DNA of 64,000 nt from Rhizobium albus (GCA_030160035.1 BSNO01000003.1:1302001-1366000); one strand, 5' to 3'; positions 54,876 to 64,000 are shown, numbered from the stretch's first letter. Numbers and translations are program-made. Notes: a model not told the origin generated them from the sequence alone.

Positions 54876-54903
54876 CGGCTTGTCGCCCTTCTTCATGATC
54901 TTG

Positions 54904-55353
54904 TCAGTTCTTTTGCTGGTTCACGATGCCCACGAGCGCCTGAAGCGCAAGCGGATAGCCCGCAGGCCCGAAGCCACAGATGACGCCTTTGACGACAGGC
55001 GCGATCATCGTGCGGTGGCGGAAGGCCTCGCGGGCGTGGATGTTGGAGAGATGCAGCTCGACGACGGGGATACCGATTGCACGGATCGCGTCGTGGAGCG
55101 CAATCGAGGTGTGACCGTACGCGCCGGGATTGATGACGACGCCCTCGGCCTTCTCGCCGGCCTCATGCAGCCAGTCGACCAGCACGCCTTCATGGTTTGT
55201 CTGTCGGAATTCCAGCACACAGCCAAGCTCGTCGGCCTTCTGCCGGCAGGCGGTCTCGATATCCGCCAGCGTCACGGCGCCGTAAATGCCAGGCTCGCGC
55301 TTCCCGAGCGCATTGAGATTGGGACCGTTGAGGACAAACAGGGTGCCTGACAC
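54904..55353 (-). CDS. aroQ: 3-dehydroquinate dehydratase, type II
   Basis: The 149-residue type II dehydroquinase removes water from 3-dehydroquinate in the shikimate pathway. Visible are [20 protein letters not shown] with the catalytic Tyr, the [16 protein letters not shown] block and [13 protein letters not shown]. The start is uncertain: the GTG at 55353 ([10 protein letters not shown]) best fits family length, while a TTG at 55371 would add six residues; neither has a strong ribosome-binding site. It is 28 bases before accB. Confidence 0.93.
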   Translation of the reverse strand: MSGTLFVLNGPNLNALGKREPGIYGAVTLADIETACRQKADELGCVLEFRQTNHEGVLVDWLHEAGEKAEGVVINPGAYGHTSIALHDAIRAIGIPVVELHLSNIHAREAFRHRTMIAPVVKGVICGFGPAGYPLALQALVGIVNQQKN

Positions 55354-55558
55354 GTTCAGCTTTACTCGCAATGGGCAGGCCGATGTGTGTCACGCATCCG
55401 GCGAGACTTCTGTCATCGTCGGTGGGGTCGTCCATCGGCGCGCATTCAATTTTGTGCGGGTGGTATAACGGTCCAAGTGACGCAACGGAAGGCTTTTGAC
55501 ACAGACAAAGCCACCCTTTGCACGGTTTCGGATAGTCAATCCGCGCTTGATGAGCGCT

Positions 55559-56326
55559 TCAGCAGGTCGCGCTGTCGCAGCTGCGCACGTTCTCGATCTT
55601 CTGGATCAGGAACTCGGCTCCCATTGCGCCATAGACCGCTTCGTCACCGATCACATAGGAGGGGGTGCCCGAGATGCCGAGCGCATCTGCAAGTTCATAG
55701 GACTGCCGGATCTGGGCATCGATCTGCGGATCGGCAAGTTTCTCGCGAAGCGCGGCTTCCTCGACACCCAACTCGGCCGCAACGGCAATGGCCGATGCCT
55801 CGTCGGCGCGTTCGCCGGTCATCAGCGCATCCTGAAACGCGCCATATTGCTCGGGCGACACCGCGCGGAATGCCATGCTGATGCGATGCGCGCCGATGGA
55901 ATCCGGTCCGAGGATCGGGAATTCCTTCAGGATCACGCGCACATTGTCGTCGCTCGCGATGATCGCCTTCATGTCCGCATGTGCGCGCTTGCAGTAGCCG
56001 CAATTGTAATCGAAGAACTCGACGATGGTGACGTCGCCGTCCGGATTGCCGAGTGCGACATCGCCAGGCGCTTCGAACAGCGCCGATGCCGAGGCGGCGA
56101 TCGCCGCGCCAGCGCGCTCCTGCAGGCTAGCCTGCTGACGCGTTTCCAGCGCCTGCTGCACTTCGATCATGATCTCGGGATTGGCGATCAGATATTCGCG
56201 AATGAACGCGCCCATCTCTTCCTTCTCCGCATCGTCAAGCGCCAGGGCGGGGCTTGCGATGGTAAGAGCGGCACCGAGCAAAAGCGCACCGCTATGGCGA
56301 CGCAGGGTTTGGAGCAGGCTGTTCAT
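55559..56326 (-). CDS. DsbA family periplasmic thiol oxidoreductase
   Basis: The 255-residue precursor has a signal peptide (ending SPALA/LDD), a helical N-terminal region (EEMGAFIREYLIANPEIMIEVQQAL), then a DsbA-type thioredoxin domain with active site FDYNCGYCKRAH and cis-Pro loop SGTPSYVIG. Two extra Cys sit at the very end (SCDSATC). This architecture is the DsbA/DsbG-like (COG1651) group next to aroQ-accB in Rhizobiales. The ATG at 56326 has AGGA six bases upstream. Whether it acts as oxidase, reductase or isomerase is not clear. It is downstream of the M48 protease gene. Confidence 0.9.
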   Translation of the reverse strand: MNSLLQTLRRHSGALLLGAALTIASPALALDDAEKEEMGAFIREYLIANPEIMIEVQQALETRQQASLQERAGAAIAASASALFEAPGDVALGNPDGDVTIVEFFDYNCGYCKRAHADMKAIIASDDNVRVILKEFPILGPDSIGAHRISMAFRAVSPEQYGAFQDALMTGERADEASAIAVAAELGVEEAALREKLADPQIDAQIRQSYELADALGISGTPSYVIGDEAVYGAMGAEFLIQKIENVRSCDSATC

Positions 56327-56369
56327 CTGGATCCTGTTCTTTCTCGGCAGTGTCACGGTTTCGCCGCGC

Positions 56370-57737
56370 TCATTGGCCGACGGTGACGATGTCATTGGCA
56401 CGTGTCCATGCCGGAGTGCCCGGCTGCAGCTTCTGCTGCGCCCGAGCTGCGAAAATGCGCGCTTCCTGCACGTTGCCGGCGCGGAAGTAACCCTCTGCCA
56501 TGGTCAGTTCGGCATTGGCAACATCGCCGCGCTGGCCATAGGCCTGCGAAAGCTGGCGATAAGCGCTGAGATTGGTTGGGTCGGCGCCGATCGCCTCACG
56601 GAGATCGCTGATCGCCTGCTCGACGAGCGCCGGCTGGCCGGTCCGCATCAGCGCGAACCCACGCTGCGCACGGATCAGGCCGGAATTGTTCGGGTCGAGC
56701 TGAGCCGCGCGCTGGAATGAGCTGGCGGCTGCTTCCGCCTGGTTGCCGCTGAGCAGGATCTCGCCCTTGGCCTCGTGAAAATACGGATTGTTCGGCTGCT
56801 CGGCGAGAAGTGCGTCGATCTTCTGCAACGCCGAGCCGACATTGCCCGACAACCGCGTCGCGATCGCGTCGCCGTAGCGATAGCCGACATTGGCCGTGTT
56901 GCCGTTGAACGCGCGCTGCAGAGCTGGGTGACCGCCGACATTGGCAGCGATCTTCCCCCGCATGAGGTCGTGTCGCCGCTGCAGCGAAGCATCGACCGGG
57001 CTGTTGAAATAGGGGCTGGATCGGGCGAGGTCTTCGAGAAGCGCAATGCGCTCGCGCGGAAGAGGGTGGCTCTGCTGATAGGGATCAACCTGCACGCCCG
57101 CGAGCGCCAGGCCCTGCGAGAAGCGATTGAAGGTCGCGAGCATGCCGGCCGCCGACTGGCCCGTCGCATTGAGATAGGTGATCGCCGACTGGTCGGCGTT
57201 GATTTCCTCGGTGCGGCGATAGCTGAGCAGGCTGCGCTGCGCGATGCCGCCCGATGCCGCCGCAACGCCCATGCCGGCCGAGGCAGTGCCGTCATTGCCG
57301 GAGAGTGATCCGGCAGCGACAGCGCCGACGCCGAGAAGACTGCCGACCACGCCGAAAATCTGGGAGCGTGCAATCTGCTCGCGAAGCCGTGCCTGGTGCC
57401 CGCCTGCAATATGGCCGGCCTCATGAGCAAGGACGCCGATGATTTCGCCCGGCGATTCGGCGAGCAACAGCGCGCCCGTGTTGATGAAGATGCGGCGTCC
57501 ATCGACGAAAGCGTTGAAGGAGCGGTTGTTGACCAGAACGATCTCGATGTTGCGCTGCGTCAGTCCCGCCGCACCGAAGATCGGGCGGGCGTAATCCTTC
57601 AGCAATGCTTCGATTTCGGCGTCGCGAACGATGGCAATCGATTGCGCGCTGGCCGTCGGCGCATTTGTGAGCATGGACGAACAGGCGATGGCGGCCGTAG
57701 CCGCGAAGGTCAGTGCCTTGCGCACGAGCTTGTGCAT
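56370..57737 (-). CDS. M48 family metalloprotease with TPR repeats (BepA-like)
   Basis: The 455-residue precursor has a signal peptide (cleaved near ASA/QSIAIV), the M48 zinc site LAHEAGHIAGGH with the downstream Glu ligand in RRTEEINADQSAI, and a C-terminal TPR array (from about residue 290; QLDPNNSGLIRAQRGFALM and DLREAIGADPTNLSAYRQLSQAYG). BepA of E. coli has the same order and degrades or helps assemble outer-membrane proteins. The ATG at 57737 has GGAG six bases upstream. It is divergent from the aminotransferase gene and followed by the DsbA-like gene. Confidence 0.92.
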   Translation of the reverse strand: MHKLVRKALTFAATAAIACSSMLTNAPTASAQSIAIVRDAEIEALLKDYARPIFGAAGLTQRNIEIVLVNNRSFNAFVDGRRIFINTGALLLAESPGEIIGVLAHEAGHIAGGHQARLREQIARSQIFGVVGSLLGVGAVAAGSLSGNDGTASAGMGVAAASGGIAQRSLLSYRRTEEINADQSAITYLNATGQSAAGMLATFNRFSQGLALAGVQVDPYQQSHPLPRERIALLEDLARSSPYFNSPVDASLQRRHDLMRGKIAANVGGHPALQRAFNGNTANVGYRYGDAIATRLSGNVGSALQKIDALLAEQPNNPYFHEAKGEILLSGNQAEAAASSFQRAAQLDPNNSGLIRAQRGFALMRTGQPALVEQAISDLREAIGADPTNLSAYRQLSQAYGQRGDVANAELTMAEGYFRAGNVQEARIFAARAQQKLQPGTPAWTRANDIVTVGQ

Positions 57738-57895
57738 GACGTCTCCTATCCCACCGAACGCCAAAGCCTAGCGGGTTCCTGAGCAGAATTGAACCCGCGG
57801 CATTTGGCGCTTGCCGGCCATCGCGCCATTGTGATCGCCGCACCAATCCGGCATTTGTGAGGCCGTAATGCCAGACCCCCGATGATGAGGTAATC

Positions 57896-59047
57896 GTGTT
57901 CGAAGTTTCCACGCGCAGCGCCGTTGAACCCTTTCACGCAATGGATGTGCTGGCCGAAGCCAACCGCCGCCGCGCCGCTGGCCGCAGTGTCGTGTCGCTT
58001 GCCGTCGGCCAACCATCCCATCCGGCACCGGCCGTCGCGCTCGAAGCGGCACGACAGGCGCTCGAGACCGGCCGGCTTGGCTATACCGACGCTCTTGGAA
58101 CGCAGTCGCTGCGTCAGGCGATCGCACAACACTATGCGGAATATTACGGGGTAACCGTCGCGCCGGAGCGAATCGCAGTGATGACCGGCTCGTCTGCGGC
58201 GTTCAATGTTGCGTTTCTCACGCTCTTCGATGCCGGAGACAGGGTCGCAATCACGCGCCCCGGATATCCCGCATACCGCAACATTCTTGCAGCGCTTGGG
58301 CTGCAGCCGGTGGAGATTGCTGTCAGTGAGGAGACGGGCCACACACTGACACCCGACGCCTTGAAGGCCGCGGAAGCGGAATACGGCCGCATCAAGGGCG
58401 TCTTGCTCGCAAGTCCGGCCAATCCGACGGGTACCGTCACGGGGCGCGCCGCTTTGTCTGCATTGGCCGACCACTGCGCCCGAACCGGAACGGCCTTCAT
58501 CTCCGACGAGATCTATCACGGCCTGACATTTGCGGGAGAAGAGACCACCGCGGTCGCGCTCAGCGAAGAAGCGGTCGTGATCAACTCCTTCTCGAAATAC
58601 TACTGCATGACGGGCTGGCGCATCGGCTGGATGGTTCTGCCGCAGCATCTGGTGCGCGCGGTCGAGCGGGTCACGCAGAGCCTCTACATCTCGGCACCCG
58701 AACTGTCGCAGATCGCCGCCGCGGCTGCATTTCGTGGGAAGACGGAGCTCGACGGCGTCCGAGAGCATTACCGCACGAACCGTCAGATTCTGGCAGATCG
58801 TCTCCCTGGCCTCGGCTTTCAGATCGCATCGCCCATGGACGGCGCCTTCTACGCTTATGCCGACGTATCGCGCATGACCAACGACACGATGGATTTCGCC
58901 TGGAAGATGCTGCGCGAGATCGATGTGGCGATCACTCCTGGGATCGATTTCGATCCCGTCAACGGCCACCGCACCGTACGCCTTTCTTATGCGGGCGCGA
59001 CGGAAGACATCGTCGAGGCACTGGACCGCATCGCGGCCTGGGTCTGA
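57896..59047 (+). CDS. class I/II pyridoxal-phosphate aminotransferase
   Basis: The 383-residue fold-type I aminotransferase has SLAVGQPSHPAP at the N-terminus, LGYTDALGTQSLRQAIAQHY, SPANPTGTVTGR, ISDEIYHGLTF and the PLP-binding Lys in VINSFSKYYCMTGWRIGWM. The substrate is not obvious; it resembles the aspartate/aromatic transaminase group. The GTG at 57896 follows GATGAGG. A bidirectional terminator separates it from convergent rne. Confidence 0.88.
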   Translation: MFEVSTRSAVEPFHAMDVLAEANRRRAAGRSVVSLAVGQPSHPAPAVALEAARQALETGRLGYTDALGTQSLRQAIAQHYAEYYGVTVAPERIAVMTGSSAAFNVAFLTLFDAGDRVAITRPGYPAYRNILAALGLQPVEIAVSEETGHTLTPDALKAAEAEYGRIKGVLLASPANPTGTVTGRAALSALADHCARTGTAFISDEIYHGLTFAGEETTAVALSEEAVVINSFSKYYCMTGWRIGWMVLPQHLVRAVERVTQSLYISAPELSQIAAAAAFRGKTELDGVREHYRTNRQILADRLPGLGFQIASPMDGAFYAYADVSRMTNDTMDFAWKMLREIDVAITPGIDFDPVNGHRTVRLSYAGATEDIVEALDRIAAWV

Positions 59048-59056
59048 GTAGAAACG

Positions 59057-59090
59057 AAAAGACCCGCCTCGATGAAGAGGCGGGTCTTTG
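59057..59090. terminator. bidirectional intrinsic terminator between the aminotransferase gene and rne
   Basis: A 10-bp stem GACCCGCCTC/GAGGCGGGTC (59061-59070 with 59077-59086) has loop GATGAA and is flanked by AAAA on the left and TTT on the right; the convergent genes end on either side. Confidence 0.9.
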
Positions 59091-59120
59091 ATTATTCAGA
59101 AGGGCTGGGTACCCGCGCGG

Positions 59121-62100
59121 TCAAAAGAAACCGCGGCGCTGCCACCAGCCACCCTTTTTGGGCTTGGCTTCACCTTCCGGCTCGGCCTTCTGTCCATTGG
59201 ACACAAGTTGCGGCTCGGCAGGCTTCGCTGGCTCGACGGGTGCTTCCGCTTCCGGTTGGACGACGGGCGCGCTCTCCTGGACAGCCTCCGCAGCAACCTC
59301 CTCGGCGACTGCCGGTGCAGCTTCCTGCGTTTCCGGCTCAGCAGCGACTGTGCTCACATCCTCGGCCGGCTCGGCCTTGGCAGCTTTCTTAGCACGCGGC
59401 TTGCGCGCAGGCTTGACCGGCTCCGCGTCAGCGTCGGCCTCAACGGCATCGGACTTCTTCCGCGTGGCGCGGCGCCGCTTTGGCTTCTCTTCGGACGCCG
59501 CTGCCTCGTCTTCAGCCGGCGCCGCTACGGCCTCTTCGGAAACGACAGGTGCAGGCTCGGCGTCAGCCGGCGCAGCAGCAAGCTCCACCGTTTCCACCAC
59601 TGCACCCTCGACGGCGTCTGCCGCATCCTGATCGGCCTGCGCCGGCTCGCCTTCGCCGACTTCGTGCTCGGCCGATGTCTCTTCGCCGGACGCATCGCCC
59701 TCGGAAGCGTTCAGCTCCTGACCATCTTCACCCTGACGGTTGCGACGACCGCCACGCTTGCCGCGGCGGCGGCGCTTGCGCGGCCGTCCGTCATCGTCGC
59801 TCGCCTGGACTTCCGAACCCGATTCTACGCTATCCGCTGCATCGTCGTCGTCTTCGTCGGTTTCAGTCGAACCGGCTTCGGCTGCGACGGCACCGTTCTC
59901 GTCGTCGCGGTCACGGCCGCCACGACGGCGCCTGCGACGACGCTTCTTCCGGTCTCCGTTTTCGCCGTTCTCCACGCGTGTTTCGCTGCGCGTCTCCGCG
60001 CGTGCCTCGACAGGCGCTTCGGCAACGTCTGCGTCTTCCTCTTCCTCGTCCCAAACAGGACCCGCGACGCCATCGTCGTCATCGTCGTAATTGGCAAGAG
60101 GCATGATCGTCTCGATGCGCACCGGGTTCTCGACGGGAGCACCGCGATCGATGGCGAGATGTGCCGAACCAATGGAAGCATCCGCATCGATGGTGATCGA
60201 AACGCCGAAGCGGCGTTCCATCTCCACAATGCTCTGGCGCTTCTGGTTGAGCACGTAGATCGCCGTCGCCGGCATCGTGCGCACGATCAGATCGTGCGTC
60301 GTGCTCTTCAGTAGGAACTCCTCGATCGAGCGGATCACGTGGAGCGCGACCGACGATTGCGAGCGAACATGGCCCGTGCCGCCGCAATGATCGCAAACCT
60401 GGGTGGTCGATTCCAGAACCGAGGCGCGGATTCGCTGGCGCGACATTTCCAGAAGGCCGAAATGCGAGATGCGGCCGACCTGGATGCGTGCGCGATCGTT
60501 CTTGAGCGCATCCTTGAGGCGCTTTTCCACCGACCGGTTGTTGCGCTTCTCTTCCATGTCGATGAAGTCGACGACGATCAGGCCGGCGAGGTCGCGCAGC
60601 CTGAGCTGGCGCGCCACTTCGTCGGCTGCTTCCAGGTTCGTCTGGAGTGCCGTGTCCTCGATGGAGTGCTCACGTGTGGAGCGGCCCGAGTTTACGTCGA
60701 TCGCAACCAGCGCTTCGGTCTGGTTGATGATGATGTAGCCGCCAGACTTCAGCGTCACCTGCGGCTGCAGCATGCGATCGAGCTGCGCCTCGATGCCCGA
60801 GCGCGAGAAGATCGGGTGCACTTCGCGGTAGGGCTGAACCACCTTTGCGTGGCTCGGCATCAGCATCTTCATGAAGTCTTTCGCTTCACGATAGCCGTCC
60901 TCGCCCGAAACGACGATCTCGCTGATGTCCTTGTTGTAGAGATCGCGGATCGAACGCTTGATCAGGCTGCCCTCCTCGTAGACGAGGCAGGGGGCCGTGG
61001 AAGCGAGCGTCAGATTGCGCACGTTCTCCCACAAACGCATCAGATATTCGAAATCGCGCTTCACTTCGGCTTTGGTGCGGTTGGCACCGGCAGTGCGCAG
61101 GATAACGCCCATGCCCTGAGGCACTTCGAGGCCGCGGGCCACTTCCTTCAGGCGCTTACGGTCCTGCGCATTGGTGATCTTGCGCGAAATGCCGCCACCA
61201 CGTGCCGTGTTCGGCATCAGGACCGAATAGCGGCCGGCCAGCGACAGATAGGTCGTCAGAGCGGCGCCCTTGTTGCCGCGCTCTTCCTTGACCACCTGGA
61301 CGAGAAGGATCTGGCGGCGCTTGATGACTTCCTGGATGCGGTACTGCTTGCGCGGCTTGCGCACCGAACGATCCGGCAGTTCTTCGAGCGCATCTTCCGC
61401 GCCGACCGATTCGACGCGGCCGCCGGCTTCTTCTTCGTGATCGTCGCCGCCGCGTCGGGCCTGGTTGCGGCGTCCGCGGCGGCGCTTGCCGTCCCGCTCG
61501 CCATTGCTGTCGCCTTCGCCGTCGTCGTCGCTGCCTGCCTGGTCGTCCTCTTCATCCTCGTCGTCGTCACTCTCGGTGACGGCGTTGCGGAGATCGAGGT
61601 TGCTGTCGGCAGCCTTGCCTTCGACGAACTTTGCGGCTTCGAAATCCACTTCGCCCGGGTCGCGCTCGCCGTCGTCGCCAGTGTCGACAGGCTCGGAAAC
61701 GGATTCCGTTTCAACGATCGCAGCCATCGAGCGACCGTCGCTCTCATCGTCATCGCTGTCGTCATCACCGACAATGGCAGACGAGCCGCCATCCAGATCC
61801 TCGACCGCGTCTTCCACGGCGTCTGTTTCGGCATCCGCCTTGCGACCGCGGCGGCGTCCACGCTTCGACTTGCGCGCCGGTGCAGCATCGTCGTCGCCAT
61901 CGCTGTCGCCGATGTCTTCGCTCGCGTCGTCGGCCGGCGCCGACGCTGCTGCGCGGTCGGCCGCCTCGTCGGCTTCGTTCTCGTGCCGAGCACGCTCGGC
62001 TTCCGCTTCGGCCTCGGCAGCGAGCAGGGCCTGACGGTCGGCGAGCGGGATCTGGTAGTAGTCGGGATGAATTTCGGAGAAGGCGAGGAAGCCGTGGCGG

Positions 62101-62291
62101 TTGCCGCCGTAGTCGACGAAGGCGGCCTGGAGTGACGGCTCTACGCGGGTGACCTTCGCGAGGTAGATATTGCCCCGCAGCTGCTTCTTATGCTGCGATT
62201 CAAAATCGAATTCTTCTATGCGGCTGCCGCGAACGACAACGACACGCGTCTCTTCCTTGTGAGACGCGTCGATAAGCATTTTGTCTGCCAT
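59121..62291 (-). CDS. rne: ribonuclease E
   Basis: The 1056-residue RNase E/G family endoribonuclease is the core of the RNA degradosome. The S1 domain (NIYLAKVTRVEPSLQAAFVDYGG) is split by a long acidic and basic insert (about residues 88-312), common in alphaproteobacteria. Catalytic Asp are in VAIDVNSGRST and VDFIDME, and the Zn-link is CDHCGGTG. The C-terminal third is disordered with Arg-rich RNA-binding blocks. The extreme C-terminus, GGWWQRRGFF, resembles the GWW motif by which Caulobacter RNase E binds PNPase. The ATG at 62291 has GAGGAG about ten bases upstream. Confidence 0.95.
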   Translation of the reverse strand: MADKMLIDASHKEETRVVVVRGSRIEEFDFESQHKKQLRGNIYLAKVTRVEPSLQAAFVDYGGNRHGFLAFSEIHPDYYQIPLADRQALLAAEAEAEAERARHENEADEAADRAAASAPADDASEDIGDSDGDDDAAPARKSKRGRRRGRKADAETDAVEDAVEDLDGGSSAIVGDDDSDDDESDGRSMAAIVETESVSEPVDTGDDGERDPGEVDFEAAKFVEGKAADSNLDLRNAVTESDDDEDEEDDQAGSDDDGEGDSNGERDGKRRRGRRNQARRGGDDHEEEAGGRVESVGAEDALEELPDRSVRKPRKQYRIQEVIKRRQILLVQVVKEERGNKGAALTTYLSLAGRYSVLMPNTARGGGISRKITNAQDRKRLKEVARGLEVPQGMGVILRTAGANRTKAEVKRDFEYLMRLWENVRNLTLASTAPCLVYEEGSLIKRSIRDLYNKDISEIVVSGEDGYREAKDFMKMLMPSHAKVVQPYREVHPIFSRSGIEAQLDRMLQPQVTLKSGGYIIINQTEALVAIDVNSGRSTREHSIEDTALQTNLEAADEVARQLRLRDLAGLIVVDFIDMEEKRNNRSVEKRLKDALKNDRARIQVGRISHFGLLEMSRQRIRASVLESTTQVCDHCGGTGHVRSQSSVALHVIRSIEEFLLKSTTHDLIVRTMPATAIYVLNQKRQSIVEMERRFGVSITIDADASIGSAHLAIDRGAPVENPVRIETIMPLANYDDDDDGVAGPVWDEEEEDADVAEAPVEARAETRSETRVENGENGDRKKRRRRRRRGGRDRDDENGAVAAEAGSTETDEDDDDAADSVESGSEVQASDDDGRPRKRRRRGKRGGRRNRQGEDGQELNASEGDASGEETSAEHEVGEGEPAQADQDAADAVEGAVVETVELAAAPADAEPAPVVSEEAVAAPAEDEAAASEEKPKRRRATRKKSDAVEADADAEPVKPARKPRAKKAAKAEPAEDVSTVAAEPETQEAAPAVAEEVAAEAVQESAPVVQPEAEAPVEPAKPAEPQLVSNGQKAEPEGEAKPKKGGWWQRRGFF

Positions 62292-63031
62292 TGAACTTCT
62301 GCTCCTCGGCAGCCGCGCAGCCGCGCGCCCGCCGCACCGTCAGGACACAAGGTCCGACGAAGAGGCGGGGCGACAGATTGCAGGGTGCCGGATGTCGATA
62401 TTCTCGATCGATGACGCGGGGCGGAAGATTGGGTGTCGGCCAAAGCGCCGGTCGATGACCGCCTGCCTGTCCGCTCCACCGTTCCGAACCCGAATGTCAT
62501 AAAGAAACCACGAGAATAATTGTTTCCTGAAAGGCCTCGTCGAGGCCGATGAAAATGCCCGATGCACAGGCGATGGGGTGGCCGATGGCCATTAACGAGA
62601 CCCGGCGCAGCCGGGCGAACGCGATTCATGGTGAGGGAAATCGGGGCGGAAGGACGTCGGATGTACCCGGGTCGGCGCTACTGCGTTTTCGCCACAGTGT
62701 CAGCCGCTGTCACGCCGGTCACTATCCCGTCATCGTCCCAATTCCTCTCTTTGCTTTTATGAATTCAAAGTTGATTAGGCAAGGAAATAAAAATGGGCGG
62801 CAGGACGGGTTGAAGCGTCGGCTACGCCGAACAGCAAAGGTCCGGCGGTGGGAGCAGAGCGGCAGAAACGGGCCGTCAACCCTTCATTAACCATGTCGGC
62901 GCAGTGTCGCAGCGCATATGGGCAGACGTTCCGGACTTGTGGTCCAGGCTCGCATCCTGCTAGCCCCATTGAAGCCACTGACATCCGCGACACGGCATCG
63001 TCTACGCCATGACCTGAGGAGGCAGACCGAG
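62292..63031. other. 740-base divergent intergenic region between rne and amiC
   Basis: No convincing gene was seen. The centre (62735-62800) is A+T-rich; on the minus strand CTTGCC, 17 bases, then ATAAAA is a possible rne promoter, which would give rne a leader of about 450 bases. The amiC side holds a CtrA-like box (62875-62890) and GAGGAGG (63016-63022) before the amiC ATG. Confidence 0.5.
62875..62890. promoter_or_regulatory. CtrA-like box upstream of amiC
   Basis: Read on the minus strand, TTAA, seven bases, then TTGAC differs by one base from TTAA-N7-TTAAC. It lies about 140 bases before amiC and could also affect rne. Confidence 0.35.
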
Positions 63032-64000
63032 ATGGACAGGACCCGAATGACCCGGTCTTTCTTGCGTGTGGTGGCCGCGATTTTGGCGTGTCTGACCATC
63101 CTGTCGCTGCCAGCCGCTGCTCAAGAGCGCGCCTCAGGGAGCCGTCATCTGGCTTTCGGCGCGCGTATCGCCGGCGACGAGTTGCGCACCCGCGTCGTCG
63201 TGGATTTCGAGACCGAACCTCAGTTCGAGGTGCATTACCTGAACGATCCCAAGCGGGTGATCATCGATCTGCCCGAGACGGTCTTCGCGTTCGACGAGGA
63301 TGCCCTGCCGCCGCGCGGCCTCTTCGAAATGATTCGCTATGGCGCCATGGGCCCTGGCCGATCGCGGATGGTGTTCACGGCCATCGGCCCCGTCGAGCTG
63401 GAGAACGCGATGGTCGAACCGCGCGAGGACGGCCGCGGCCATCGTTTCGTGTTCGACGCCGTCGCCACCAGCGATGAGGCATTCGCGTCGAATGTGCGCG
63501 GCCAGCAATGGCGCCAGGCAGGCGGCCCATCCGGAGCGCAGTCAGGCACGCAGGGTGTGACGGTCGGCGAGGGCGCAGGCGAGGCGCGCCCGTTCACCAT
63601 CGTTCTCGATCCCGGACATGGCGGCATCGATGCCGGTGCGAAGGGCCGAGCCGGTACGGACGAAAAGGACGTCACGCTTGCATTCGCCAAGGCGGTCGCG
63701 GCCGCTCTGGAGACGAGCGATGACATTCGGGTGGTGCTGACCCGTGACGACGACCGCTTCATCGCGCTTGGTGAACGTGTGCGCATTGCGCGCCAGCACA
63801 GTGCGGACCTGATGATGTCGATCCACGCCGATTCGATCAGACTGCCCGAAATCCGCGGCGCGACAGTCTACACCCTGTCTGACCGCGCCTCCGACGCCAT
63901 GGCGGCCGATCTCGCCCGTCGCGAAAACCGCGTGGACGAACTCGCCGGTGTCGCGACCGGCAGCGAAGATGAAGACGTGGTGGACATCCTGCTCGATCTG
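63032..64000 (+). CDS. amiC: N-acetylmuramoyl-L-alanine amidase (AmiC-like), 3' end beyond window
   Basis: The first 323 residues of a periplasmic amidase are visible; the gene is cut by the window end. There is a signal peptide (ending LPAAA/QERASG), an AMIN domain (about residues 40-150: GDELRTRVVVDFETEPQFEVHYL to PRGLFEMIRYGAM) that targets the septum, then the Amidase_3 domain with zinc ligand in IVLDPGHGGIDAGAKG (His near residue 195) and SIHADS. Such enzymes cut septal peptidoglycan and need LytM activators of the type encoded at 27503-29008. The ATG at 63032 follows GAGGAGG. The rne-amiC divergent pair is conserved in Rhizobiales. Confidence 0.93.
   Translation, partial: MDRTRMTRSFLRVVAAILACLTILSLPAAAQERASGSRHLAFGARIAGDELRTRVVVDFETEPQFEVHYLNDPKRVIIDLPETVFAFDEDALPPRGLFEMIRYGAMGPGRSRMVFTAIGPVELENAMVEPREDGRGHRFVFDAVATSDEAFASNVRGQQWRQAGGPSGAQSGTQGVTVGEGAGEARPFTIVLDPGHGGIDAGAKGRAGTDEKDVTLAFAKAVAAALETSDDIRVVLTRDDDRFIALGERVRIARQHSADLMMSIHADSIRLPEIRGATVYTLSDRASDAMAADLARRENRVDELAGVATGSEDEDVVDILLDL

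Noticed and set aside
62549-62890. Plus-strand frame in the rne-amiC spacer
   Set aside because: No ribosome-binding site and no recognisable domain; the composition is not protein-like, so chance is more likely.

Overview
The window is a gene-dense, GC-rich stretch of an alphaproteobacterial chromosome, most likely from Rhizobiales (Hyphomicrobiales). Evidence for this is the order scpA-scpB-tatABC-serS-surE-pcm-LysM/M23-DUF815-yajC-secDF, an ExoR homologue, PopZ-type DUF2497, NDUFA12/DUF2155 next to aat/accC/accB/aroQ, and many DUF1127 genes. The genus cannot be named from the sequence. No phage, IS element, integron or CRISPR array was seen; this is core chromosome.

Layout. 1-8100: 3' end of tRNA-Cys, a PIMT-family methyltransferase, tolC, popZ-like, valS and an OmpP1/FadL porin. 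8340-13980: ilvD and exoR on the plus strand; a small secreted protein, xthA, a membrane protein and erpA on the minus strand; then dgt. 14065-33130: a long plus-strand run for envelope, translation and export: argS, a giant SPOR protein, nagZ, scpAB, tatABC, serS, surE, pcm, a LysM/degenerate-LytM lipoprotein, yajC and fused secDF. Only the DUF815 ATPase gene is reversed. 33135-37666: homologues of two mitochondrial complex I assembly factors (NDUFAF3-like, NDUFAF6-like), a small membrane protein, a fatty-acid-hydroxylase/sterol-desaturase protein and a DUF4153 protein. 37689-40470: trmFO and, upstream of it on the same strand, three tiny DUF1127 genes and two hairpin RNAs. 40754-44084: tRNA-Leu, trigger factor and an iron-sulfur photolyase. 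44101-48328 (minus): radC, map, sfsA, phaC. 48506-49985: a lipoprotein, NDUFA12 and DUF2155. 50062-57737 (minus): a Pro/Glu-repeat OmpA protein, aat, accC, accB, aroQ, a DsbA-like protein and an M48/TPR protease. Last are an aminotransferase (+), rne (-) and the start of amiC (+, cut by the window edge).

The most interesting region is 39.7-40.5 kb. On the minus strand there are two arrays of three hairpins. Every apical loop, including the loop of the intrinsic terminator, carries CUCCUCCC, a copy of the 16S anti-Shine-Dalgarno. One array is the 3' UTR of a DUF1127 gene; the other appears to be a free-standing RNA. Both sit downstream of nearly the same promoter block (TGCACA-N17-TATnTT plus a shared upstream element), which suggests a local duplication and co-regulation. 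The layout matches the published CcaF1/CcsR 'cuckoo' RNAs of Rhodobacter and the alpha-r14 (NfeR1) family of Sinorhizobium as I recall them. The motif-bearing terminator loops, the paired promoters and the nearby DUF1127 paralogues deserve a closer look.

Other themes are cell division and envelope (PopZ-like, SPOR protein, degenerate LytM factor and AmiC, the last two with CtrA-like boxes upstream), respiratory complex I (NDUFAF3-like, NDUFAF6-like, NDUFA12) and large disordered or repetitive regions (SPOR protein, OmpA protein, RNase E, trigger factor tail).
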